A stretch of DNA of 64,000 nucleotides from Oricola indica. GTDB taxonomy: Bacteria > Pseudomonadota > Alphaproteobacteria > Rhizobiales > Rhizobiaceae. The stretch lies in NCBI RefSeq assembly GCF_019966595.1, contig NZ_JAINFJ010000007.1, positions 143,003-207,002 of the forward strand, in the 5' to 3' direction. Shown here in pieces: positions 56,879 to 64,000 of this stretch (position 1 is the stretch's first letter; the number at the start of each line of letters is the position of its first letter). Below the pieces are notes generated by a model. It had not been told where the DNA came from, ran no database searches, and worked only from the letters and a program-made list of their open reading frames with translations. The position numbers and the translations under genes are program-made.

Positions 56879-58153
56879 TCATTCTCCGAAAACAAGCTCC
56901 GGAACAAACAGCGTAATCTGAGGCAAGAAGGTTATCAGCCCCGCGACGATTACAACCGGAACCAAAAACGGCATCAACGCCCTGAAAGTATCAATCAGAT
57001 CGAGACCGCCGATCTTGGCCATAACAAAAGCCAAAACGCCTATCGGGGGCGTCATCATCCCGATCATGACATTGATCAGCATCACAATACCAAAATGAAC
57101 GCGATCAATACCGAATGCGTCCAGTGAAGGCAGAAGGATGGGTGTCGCCACGAGTATGATCACCACGGGATCCAGCACGAGCCCGCAGATGAACAGGACG
57201 ACGTTGACAACCAGCAGGAGTTGGGTCGGCGTTCCGGCGAACGATATCGCGAATTCCGCGAAGCTGCTTGCCGCCCCTGCCCTGACCAAAAGCCATCCGA
57301 ACAGCGTCGCGCTACCTAGCATGACCATCATCGTCGCTGTCGTTTCGAAGCAATCGCGAAGTTCCCTGACGAACGAGCGAAATCCCAGTGTGCGGTACAC
57401 GAGGGATCCGATGACAATGGCGTAGATGGACGCGACCACGGCCGCTTCGGTTGGCGTGAAAATCCCCAATGCGATACCGCCGATGATAATTGCCGGCGCC
57501 GCAAGAACGGGCAGGCTCGAAATGAGGCTGGTGAACAGCACCCCGACCGTCGCGAGCGGCTCACGAGGATATCCGCGCCGAAGCGACATAAGAAACACCA
57601 TGACATGAAGCGCCAAGGCGACAAGCAATCCCGGTACGAGGCCAGCGAGAAAGAGCTGTCCGATGGATACACCGGCCGTGACCCCGTAAATCAGCAGTGG
57701 CAGGCTAGGAGGAATCAAGGGACCGATCACGCTCGACGCCGCAGTGATACCAACCGCAAAGGGCGCATCGTACCCGCGATCGCGCATCGCCTTGACTTCG
57801 ATCGTGCCCAACCCGGCAGCGTCGGCCAGAGCCGTCCCGCTCATGCCCGAGAAAATTACACTGGCGACAATATTGACGTGTCCGAGACCGCCGGGGACGA
57901 AGCCCACCAAATTGTTCGCGAACCGAAAGAGCCGTTCGGTTATTCCCGACGAGTTCATCAGGTTTGCAGCGAGAACAAAAAACGGCACCGCCAGCAAGGG
58001 GAATGAGTTCAGCCCCTCGAAGAAGAGCTGCCCCGCAGCGAGAAGCGGCGTTCCCGAGATATACGCAAACGCCAGTGACGATATGCCGAGCGCGGCGAAG
58101 ACCGGCACGCCCAGGATCAGAAGAATGAACAGCGAGCCGAAAAGAACGATCAT
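56879..58153 (-). CDS. dctM: TRAP transporter large permease (DctM)
   Basis: 424 residues, about twelve helices, with the DctM stretches LLAVPFFVLAANLMNSSGIT, GHVNIVASVIFSGMSGTALADAAGLG and GVTAGVSIGQLFLAG. It is the transport subunit of a sodium-coupled TRAP system for organic or sugar acids. It overlaps the small-permease stop by four bases. Confidence 0.95.
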   Translation of the reverse strand: MIVLFGSLFILLILGVPVFAALGISSLAFAYISGTPLLAAGQLFFEGLNSFPLLAVPFFVLAANLMNSSGITERLFRFANNLVGFVPGGLGHVNIVASVIFSGMSGTALADAAGLGTIEVKAMRDRGYDAPFAVGITAASSVIGPLIPPSLPLLIYGVTAGVSIGQLFLAGLVPGLLVALALHVMVFLMSLRRGYPREPLATVGVLFTSLISSLPVLAAPAIIIGGIALGIFTPTEAAVVASIYAIVIGSLVYRTLGFRSFVRELRDCFETTATMMVMLGSATLFGWLLVRAGAASSFAEFAISFAGTPTQLLLVVNVVLFICGLVLDPVVIILVATPILLPSLDAFGIDRVHFGIVMLINVMIGMMTPPIGVLAFVMAKIGGLDLIDTFRALMPFLVPVVIVAGLITFLPQITLFVPELVFGE

Positions 58154-58623
58154 GACTCGTTCCGATCGCCAGAAGCTTCATTGCCGAGAGAAAGAACCAG
58201 TCTCACAAGGCCGAAGGCGCAACCGATGAAAACGGAAGCATAAAAGTAACTCATGGAGATCTGCGACGACGGGCTTTTGAGATAGGAAAACCGCCCGATC
58301 AGATCGAAATAGATGAACATCACGACGCCAAGGAAGATGGCGACTGCGACCTTTCGAACAAACGTTACAAAGCGCATATATGTTGCGCTCAGAATGCGCT
58401 CGGCAAGCTCAATATGTATGTGAGAGTCGCGACGAATACCCGTCGATATCCCTAAATAGACAATATAGATGAGCAGATATCTGCCGATCTCCTCGGACCA
58501 GGCGATCCCTGTGTCAAACAGGTATCGCAGGATTACGTTGAGCCCCATCAAGACCAGCAGGCAGAACAGTAAAAACGAACCGAGCCAATCTTCCAACGGA
58601 AAGTCCACGAGTTTTCGACGCAT
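58150..58623 (-). CDS. dctQ: TRAP transporter small permease (DctQ)
   Basis: 157 residues with four helices and the DctQ signature WSEEIGRYLLIYIVYLGI. The ATG at 58623 has GGAGGG seven bases upstream; the TTG at 58641 lies before it and is rejected. Confidence 0.93.
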   Translation of the reverse strand: MRRKLVDFPLEDWLGSFLLFCLLVLMGLNVILRYLFDTGIAWSEEIGRYLLIYIVYLGISTGIRRDSHIHIELAERILSATYMRFVTFVRKVAVAIFLGVVMFIYFDLIGRFSYLKSPSSQISMSYFYASVFIGCAFGLVRLVLSLGNEASGDRNES

Positions 58624-58710
58624 AGGAAAGCCCTCCGACAAGGACCGCCGAAGGGGTCTCCCTCCGGCGGAATCTCAATATTTTCCGGGTATCCAGGTGG
58701 CAGCGGGCGC

Positions 58711-59703
58711 TCAAAGAGCGCGGATTGCCGCCACCGTTTCCTCAGGCATCTCGCCCGACCGGATCTTGTCGTCGATGACCGATTCCGTGGCTTTCTGGTA
58801 GGCATCGACATCTACGTCGATGAATTCGACCATGTCCGCATTCGTCATGGTTTCGCGCAGCGAGTCCTCAGCTTCGAGATTCAGCTCTTGCGCCGTCATC
58901 GCATACGAATCCGCAGCCTTCTGCAGGCAGGCCCACTGATCGTCGTCCAGTTGTTTGCGAACGTGTTCGCCGACGATCATGAACGAGATCTCGAAGGAGT
59001 GGTAGGTCAGGTTCATGTAGTCGACGACCTCGTAAAACTTCTGCGCATATACGAGCGGCAACGACATCGTCGATCCGTCCACCAATCCTTGCTGCAAGGC
59101 CAGATAGACCTCTCCGAACGAGATGGGGGTCGGGATCGCTCCCACGGCAGAGGGAAAAACCGTCCAGGCAGGAGAATCCGGCGTCCTGATTCTCTGCCCC
59201 TTCATGTCATCCGGATTCGGATAGGCCGAGTTGGCCATGATGTGGAAGGCGGAACCATAATATGCGGACATCAGGTACTGACCTGTTTTCTCATGCCACT
59301 GGTTCATGATGTCTTCCATCACGTCGCTGGCGATGTAGGTCAGCGCATGATCGCGATCGCGGAAAATATACGGCAGCGTGCTGATTCCGATCAGCGGGAA
59401 CTCGTTGCTCAGGAAAAACGTGCCGGAATTTGCGATATCGACACCGCCCACGCGAATTGCATTGTTAAGAGCCGACTCATTGCCCAACTGGCCGCCCGGA
59501 AAAATCTCGATCTCCAAGGCCCCGTTGCTGCAGCTGGACGCAGTTTCCGCCGCCACGACGGCCGCCTTGTGAACCGCGCTTTCGGTATCCAGGATGTGCC
59601 CGAAACTCAATTTAACGGCCTCAGCGTTCGCCGGCAGACTCAAGGCCGACGAAACGAGTCCGACGCCCATGAGCAACACTGCCTTGCTCGCAAATCTCAT
59701 CAT
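58711..59703 (-). CDS. dctP: TRAP transporter substrate-binding protein (DctP)
   Basis: 330 residues with a signal peptide (MMRFASKAVLLMGVGLVSSALS ending NAEA) and the DctP core LSFGHILDTESAVHKAA, IFPGGQLGN, GQRIRTPDSPAW with the carboxylate-binding Arg, and FGEVYLALQQGLVDG. The ligand should be a carboxylate, likely a sugar acid. GGGAGG precedes the ATG. It heads the TRAP operon, next to operator O2. Confidence 0.95.
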   Translation of the reverse strand: MMRFASKAVLLMGVGLVSSALSLPANAEAVKLSFGHILDTESAVHKAAVVAAETASSCSNGALEIEIFPGGQLGNESALNNAIRVGGVDIANSGTFFLSNEFPLIGISTLPYIFRDRDHALTYIASDVMEDIMNQWHEKTGQYLMSAYYGSAFHIMANSAYPNPDDMKGQRIRTPDSPAWTVFPSAVGAIPTPISFGEVYLALQQGLVDGSTMSLPLVYAQKFYEVVDYMNLTYHSFEISFMIVGEHVRKQLDDDQWACLQKAADSYAMTAQELNLEAEDSLRETMTNADMVEFIDVDVDAYQKATESVIDDKIRSGEMPEETVAAIRAL

Positions 59704-59732
59704 GATTTTTCCTCCCAGTTTCATTTTTTAAT

Positions 59733-59756
59733 GTTCATTTATTGAACATAGTGTTT
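59733..59756. promoter_or_regulatory. IclR-type operator O2 (TRAP operon / dehydrogenase)
   Basis: GTTCATTTATTGAAC, identical to O1, overlaps GAACA-TAG-TGTTT. It lies 30 bases from dctP and in the divergent region shared with the zinc-type dehydrogenase gene. Confidence 0.7.
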
Positions 59757-59908
59757 ATTATGCTGCCTTATGTTGCAATTGTAAACCGGGCGTGTTGAAA
59801 TTGCGGTACGGATGCCAAAACCGTGTCATGAGTTCGAATTGAAACGATGATCCGAATGGCGATGCCGGAAGCGCGAAGCATCGCACCACCACAGGAGGAG
59901 CCTTCCCG

Positions 59909-60865
59909 ATGAAAGCCGCAACTGTCCGGCGCGTTGGAGCACCATTGGAACTGTCAACGCTTCAGCGCCCGGTGCCCGGTCCGACTGAAGTCCTCGTTCG
60001 GACGATTGCGTGCGGAATATGCAGAACCGATCTGCATGTGCGCGAAGGAACCGCCTACCAGCCGTCGCTGCCCCACGTACCCGGGCACGAACCAGCGGGC
60101 GTCATCGAAGCACTGGGAAGCGGCGTGACCGGCTGGAAAGTCGGCGAGCGTGTCGTCCCTCACCTTTTCGAATATGCGGATGACGGTCATCTCGAAGTCC
60201 TGGGTGTGACGCGCGATGGCGCCTTTGCGGAGTATTTCGTCGCGCGGGCCGAGAATCTGGTGCGGATCCCATCGAATGTCTCGCCGATCCATGCCGGCCT
60301 GGCGGCCTGTGCGGGCGTCACCGCCGTGCATGCGATCAACCGCGGCGACATCAGCAAAGGCGACCGTGTCGCAATTATCGGCGCCGGCGGAATAGGCGCT
60401 CTGCTTATCCAGCTTTCGCGTGACATCGGTGCGCTCGTCACTGCGATCGATCTGAATCGCGAAGCCCTGATGGCGGCTCACAATGAAGGTGCGGCCGAAA
60501 CCGCAACGCCGGAATCGGCGAAAGAGACCAAAGCCAAATCCTTCGACCGGGTCTTTGACCTTGTGGGAAGCAGCGACACTTCGCAACTCGCCTGCGATCT
60601 GGTCCGGGACAAGGGCCGGATCATCATTATCGGTGAAAGCGACGAGTTCCTGAGAACGACTTCGACCGTGATCGCACAACGCGAACTCGAAATCGTCGGT
60701 TCACGCAACGGCAGCAAGGAAGAGCTCGCGGAAGCGTTGCGCCTGATGAGCGAGGGCTCGCTTCTTCCGCGCATCGATCGGACAATTTCCCTCGCGGAGT
60801 CCGATCCGGCACTCGACGAAATGGCAAGCGGCAACACGAATGGGCGGATCGTCATCGTTTTCTGA
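59909..60865 (+). CDS. zinc-type alcohol dehydrogenase family protein
   Basis: 318 residues of the medium-chain dehydrogenase family: catalytic-zinc region ACGICRTDLHV (Cys 35/38) and PGHEPAG (His 60, Glu 61), Rossmann motif IIGAGGIGALLIQL. The four-Cys structural zinc lobe is absent and the protein is shorter than most relatives by about 25 residues, which fits that missing lobe. GAGGAG precedes the ATG. It probably oxidises a sugar acid or alcohol. Confidence 0.88.
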   Translation: MKAATVRRVGAPLELSTLQRPVPGPTEVLVRTIACGICRTDLHVREGTAYQPSLPHVPGHEPAGVIEALGSGVTGWKVGERVVPHLFEYADDGHLEVLGVTRDGAFAEYFVARAENLVRIPSNVSPIHAGLAACAGVTAVHAINRGDISKGDRVAIIGAGGIGALLIQLSRDIGALVTAIDLNREALMAAHNEGAAETATPESAKETKAKSFDRVFDLVGSSDTSQLACDLVRDKGRIIIIGESDEFLRTTSTVIAQRELEIVGSRNGSKEELAEALRLMSEGSLLPRIDRTISLAESDPALDEMASGNTNGRIVIVF

Positions 60866-60925
60866 CCGCATACGGATCGTCACCGAAGGTTCACGACCAT
60901 CGACTTAACTGCAACGCCTAGCATT

Positions 60926-60950
60926 GTTCAATAATTGAACGATATGTTTT
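60926..60950. promoter_or_regulatory. IclR-type operator O3 (Ldh-family operon)
   Basis: GTTCAATAATTGAAC is followed by GAACG-ATA-TGTTT. It lies 92 bases before the Ldh-family start, upstream of the rightward catabolic operon. Confidence 0.68.
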
Positions 60951-61041
60951 TATTGAGATCATCAAGGTTGCATGATAAACACACGGCTGGGCAGCATGCT
61001 CAAGCATGCCGCTTCATTTCCAAGGAGGAGATATTCCGATA

Positions 61042-62112
61042 ATGTCCAACGCAATCAATGATGATGGATATAGCGTCGGCTACGAAGAGCTGTCCCATTT
61101 CGTATCAAGCCTGTTCATGGCAGCCGGCAGCAACGAGCAGGAATCCCGTCTGATTGGAGATGGCCTCGTTGAATCCAACCTCGTTGGGCACGATTCACAC
61201 GGCGTACTCCGCGTTCCGATTTACCTCGCTGACATCGCCAAGGGCGTCGTGCGGTGCAATGCCAGCCCAAAGCAACTTTCGAGTTTCGGCGCGTTCACCG
61301 CATATGACGGCATGTGCGGCATGGGCCATGCCGCGGGCGAAGTCGTGGTCGAGGAAGGCATACGACTGGCGAGGGAATTCGGCGTCGGAATCGTGACGCT
61401 GTGCAATTCCGGCCATCTTGGCAGGATTGGACGCTGGTCGGAGAAAGCGGCCGCCGAAGGAGTTCTCTCCCTTCACTGCGTCAACACATCAGGCGGTGCT
61501 CCCGCCGGCGTGTTGCTCGCCGCGGCTTTCGGCGGGCGCGATCGCAGGATGTCCATCAATCCCGTATCAATCGGCCTCCCGCGACCGGATCAGGCCCCCA
61601 TCATACTCGACGCCACAATGGCGGCGACCGCCGGAGGTAAAGTCATGGCCGCGCGGAACCGCGGCGACCTCGTTCCTGAAGGACAAATTATCGACAAGGA
61701 AGGCCAGCCTTCGCGCAATCCGGACGATCTTTTTGAAGGCGGCGCCATTCTCCCATTTGGCGATCATCGCGGCTACGGCCTCTCATTCATGATAGATGTC
61801 ATGGCAGGCGCCCTGAGCGGCGGCGGCTGCAGCGGCCAGACCCGCTATCCTCACATGAACAACATGTTTTCCCTGTTCGTCAGCCCAACGGCCAACAATG
61901 CCGCGACGATGGCATCCGATCTGGAAGAATTCTCCAACTGGGTGTGCGCCAGCGAACCGATCGATCGCGACCGCCCCGTACTCCTGCCGGGCGACATCGA
62001 GCGTCAGACGGCGAAGAAACGCAGAGAATCCGGCATACCGCTCGATTCCAGGACGTTTTCGGATTTGAACGCGCTTGGGGAGAAATACAACGTTCCCCTC
62101 CTGGCAAGCTAG
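61042..62112 (+). CDS. Ldh family (malate/L-lactate/ureidoglycolate-type) NAD(P)-dependent oxidoreductase
   Basis: 356 residues of the type-2 malate/lactate dehydrogenase family: VGHDSHGVLRVPIYL (catalytic His), TLCNSGHLGRIGRWSEKAA, MSINPVSIGLPRP and ILPFGDHRGYGLSFMIDVM. Members reduce or oxidise 2-hydroxy/2-keto acids, including 2,3-diketogulonate and sugar-derived keto acids. GGAGGAG precedes the ATG at 61042. It starts a rightward operon with an aldolase, isomerase and FAH enzyme. Confidence 0.93.
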   Translation: MSNAINDDGYSVGYEELSHFVSSLFMAAGSNEQESRLIGDGLVESNLVGHDSHGVLRVPIYLADIAKGVVRCNASPKQLSSFGAFTAYDGMCGMGHAAGEVVVEEGIRLAREFGVGIVTLCNSGHLGRIGRWSEKAAAEGVLSLHCVNTSGGAPAGVLLAAAFGGRDRRMSINPVSIGLPRPDQAPIILDATMAATAGGKVMAARNRGDLVPEGQIIDKEGQPSRNPDDLFEGGAILPFGDHRGYGLSFMIDVMAGALSGGGCSGQTRYPHMNNMFSLFVSPTANNAATMASDLEEFSNWVCASEPIDRDRPVLLPGDIERQTAKKRRESGIPLDSRTFSDLNALGEKYNVPLLAS

Positions 62113-62128
62113 ACTGGCGAGAAATGCA

Positions 62129-62950
62129 ATGACCTCTGCAAAAGCGTCCCAAATCAAACAGAAGCTGCGCGACGGAGAAATCGTCTACTCGGCGTGGTTG
62201 ACCTTTCAATCCGCCGCGGTGGCAGAAGTCATCGCAGGCACCGGCTTCGACGTCGTGCTCATCGACATGGAACACACGTCCATGAATCTCGAAACGCTGG
62301 AGGCCAGCATCGCGGCCATGAGCCGCTGGGATCCGGTGACCATCGTCCGCGTCCCAAGCCATGACCGCGGCATGATCAAGCGGGTTCTGGACCTCGGCGT
62401 GGACGGCATCATGGTGCCAATGGTCATGAACGCGGCGCAAGCGCGAGAAGTCGTCGCTGCCACCAAGTATCCGCCGACGGGTGTGCGTGGCTATGGCCCG
62501 CGCCGGGCGAGCAATTACTTCCGCAACGCCGACTATTTCGAGCATGCCAACGAGAATACGATCGTGATGGTTCAGATCGAACATCCCGACGCCGCGAAGA
62601 ATGCCCAGGAGATCGCGAATGTCGCGGGACTGGATGTCTTGTGTCTCGGCCCCGCCGATCTGGCAGTCAATTGCGGCTATCTGCATGATCCGGGCCATCC
62701 GACGGTCCAGGACGCGGTCGATAGGGTTTTCAGCGCAGCACGTTCTGCAGGAATTCCTGTCTGCATGGGACGTTACGAACCGGCTTCCGCGCAACGCGAA
62801 CTCGTCGAAAAAGGCGCTCGTTTCGTCATAGCCTCGGATGATCTGGTGGTGCTTCGCTCCGGTCTCGAAAACCATCTTCGCGATGCACGTGCGCATATCG
62901 CTGGCGAGCCTTCCGGTCATGAGCGGGAAGAGACCAAGCCTTCATACTAG
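62129..62950 (+). CDS. HpcH/HpaI aldolase family protein
   Basis: 273 residues of a (beta/alpha)8 class II aldolase: GFDVVLIDMEHTSMN (metal Glu region), TIVRVPSHDRG (Arg), GVRGYGPRRAS and VLCLGPADLAVNCGY. It cleaves 2-keto-3-deoxy sugar acids or related 4-hydroxy-2-keto acids to pyruvate and an aldehyde. It starts 16 bases after the dehydrogenase stop. Confidence 0.94.
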   Translation: MTSAKASQIKQKLRDGEIVYSAWLTFQSAAVAEVIAGTGFDVVLIDMEHTSMNLETLEASIAAMSRWDPVTIVRVPSHDRGMIKRVLDLGVDGIMVPMVMNAAQAREVVAATKYPPTGVRGYGPRRASNYFRNADYFEHANENTIVMVQIEHPDAAKNAQEIANVAGLDVLCLGPADLAVNCGYLHDPGHPTVQDAVDRVFSAARSAGIPVCMGRYEPASAQRELVEKGARFVIASDDLVVLRSGLENHLRDARAHIAGEPSGHEREETKPSY

Positions 62951-62967
62951 GAAAGGTTTCAGAAGAC

Positions 62968-63870
62968 ATGAATGCAATCCTGGCGGCAGGAACCGATGCA
63001 TGGGGCATCTGGCACGCTTCGCATCCTGATCAGATACCCTGGGAACGATATCTCGATGAAGTCGCATTGGCTGGATATGAGTATGTCGAGCCTGGGCTTT
63101 ATGGCTACCTGCCTACCGATCCTGAAGAAGCCCGAAATGCGCTTTCCGCACGCAATCTCAATGTGCCCGGCGGAACGTTCTTTTGCGATGTCTCCGCGAA
63201 GTCGGAACTCCGGAAAATCGCGGACGACTTCGCGCGAACGGCCGACTGGCTTTCAAACATCGGCGCCGATTACATCGTCTTGCTGGATTCCTTCAGCCGG
63301 GATCCCGAAACCGGCGAACAACTCAAAAGCCAAACGATGGGTCCAGACGAGTGGGCCTGGTTCATCGAAGCGCTGCACCGGTTGGGAGGCGCGGCAAAGG
63401 ACGAGTTTGGTTTGAACCTTCTTTTTCACCCCCACTGCGACGCGACCGTGGAGTACGAGCCCGACATTGCCCACTTGCTCAACAGCACCGATCCAGCACT
63501 CGTGAATCTCTGCCTCGATACCGGTCATCATGTTTACTCGGGTGGGGACCCGGTTACCTTCTGGCGCGAACATCACGAGCGCATTCCCTACATTCACCTG
63601 AAATCCATGAACGCGTCCGTGCTTCAGACGGTACGCCGCGACGATCTTCCATGGGCCGAGGCCGTTCGGCGCGGCGTTACGGAAGAGCCAGCGAGGGGAA
63701 TGGTCGACTTCAATGCCCTCATCCACGAATTCAGGGAAATTGGCTACGAAGGCTTTGCGGTCGTCGAACAGGACATGTTTCCCTGTGATCCGGCGGTCCC
63801 CCTGCCCCTCGCCAAACGGACAATCGAATTCCTGACGAGTATCGGATTCGTCACGAATTCAAAAAACTGA
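62968..63870 (+). CDS. sugar phosphate isomerase/epimerase family TIM-barrel protein (IolE-like)
   Basis: 300 residues of the xylose-isomerase-like fold: LAGYEYVEPGLYGY (metal Glu), LLFHPHCDATVEY, LCLDTGHHVYSGGD, IPYIHLKSMN and FAVVEQDMF (Glu). The order of motifs is close to IolE (myo-inosose dehydratase) and related isomerases. AGGAAAGG precedes the ATG. It is the third gene of the rightward operon. Confidence 0.9.
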   Translation: MNAILAAGTDAWGIWHASHPDQIPWERYLDEVALAGYEYVEPGLYGYLPTDPEEARNALSARNLNVPGGTFFCDVSAKSELRKIADDFARTADWLSNIGADYIVLLDSFSRDPETGEQLKSQTMGPDEWAWFIEALHRLGGAAKDEFGLNLLFHPHCDATVEYEPDIAHLLNSTDPALVNLCLDTGHHVYSGGDPVTFWREHHERIPYIHLKSMNASVLQTVRRDDLPWAEAVRRGVTEEPARGMVDFNALIHEFREIGYEGFAVVEQDMFPCDPAVPLPLAKRTIEFLTSIGFVTNSKN

Positions 63871-63925
63871 TCCCCTCTTCGACCGGCAAGAGGCGGGACA
63901 CTCCCTAATACGAGGTAAGACACCC

Positions 63926-64000
63926 ATGAAACTTCTGCGCATCGGCGCCAAAGGCGCCGAGAAACCCGCTATCGTTCACTCCGACGGGACGATCCGCGAT
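63926..64000 (+). CDS. fumarylacetoacetate hydrolase family protein (3' cut by window end)
   Basis: Only 25 codons are present, reading MKLLRIGAKGAEKPAIVHSD and onward. This N-terminus is typical of FAH-family enzymes such as 2-keto-3-deoxy-L-fuconate or ureidoglycolate hydrolases and 2,4-diketo acid hydrolases. CGAGGTAAG precedes the ATG. It is the fourth gene of the rightward operon and fits the last cleavage or isomerisation step of a sugar-acid route. Confidence 0.75.
   Translation, partial: MKLLRIGAKGAEKPAIVHSDGTIRD

Overview
The window is a chromosomal segment of a high-GC alphaproteobacterium, most likely of the order Hyphomicrobiales (Rhizobiales). The signs are the housekeeping set guaA, rsmB, MAPEG and guaB, the rlmE-ppx pair, a katG/oxyR divergon, TspO, several rhizobial-type intergenic palindromes, and dense catabolic gene clusters with ABC and TRAP transporters. 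No species can be named from the sequence alone.

Region 1 (1-8.7 kb): the 3' part of a TauE/SafE exporter, then a leftward operon of seven genes (NIPSNAP protein, CoxM/CoxS/CoxL-like molybdenum hydroxylase, ACMSD-type amidohydrolase, CoxG, alpha/beta hydrolase). A MocR-type regulator is transcribed divergently. The large subunit lacks the CO dehydrogenase active-site loops, so the operon more likely oxidises an organic, perhaps heteroaromatic, compound.

Region 2 (8.7-35.9 kb): core genome. It holds guaA, a repeat-rich stretch with a GIY-YIG nuclease gene between two inverted copies of a 34-bp palindrome, an MFS carrier, MTA/SAH nucleosidase, a Popeye-like cyclic-nucleotide-binding membrane protein, TspO, rsmB, a TetR/MFS pair with a perfect operator, katG/oxyR, guaB, an ArsR/ArsP/transglutaminase operon with an apparently leaderless start, a Tat-exported metallo-beta-lactamase-fold protein, a DHA2 exporter, a LuxR regulator, rlmE, ppx and tRNA-Gln(CTG).

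Region 3 (35.9-37.9 kb): a decayed serine-recombinase cassette beside the tRNA gene (DUF3489, a shortened DUF2924 and a recombinase reduced to its catalytic domain). The recombinase tail resembles part of the DUF3489 gene in the same frame.

Region 4 (37.9-47.1 kb): a sugar-acid module. A FadR-type regulator and two dipeptide-type permeases run rightward. A solute-binding protein, RraA-like protein, fused double ATPase, mannonate-dehydratase-like enzyme, lactonase and SDR run leftward. Two identical-arm operators 41 bp apart lie in the divergent promoter region.

Region 5 (47.3-64 kb): an IS6-family element, whose sequence supplies the last codons and stop of the neighbouring GMC oxidoreductase gene, then a large catabolic locus. 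Leftward it has lactonase, BKACE, a ribose-type ABC transporter, SDR and GMC oxidoreductase, and separately a TRAP transporter with an IclR regulator. Rightward it has a zinc-type dehydrogenase, an Ldh-family dehydrogenase, an HpcH/HpaI aldolase, a sugar isomerase and a fumarylacetoacetase-family enzyme cut by the window end. Four related operator-like sites in this locus suggest one IclR regulon for a sugar or sugar-acid pathway.
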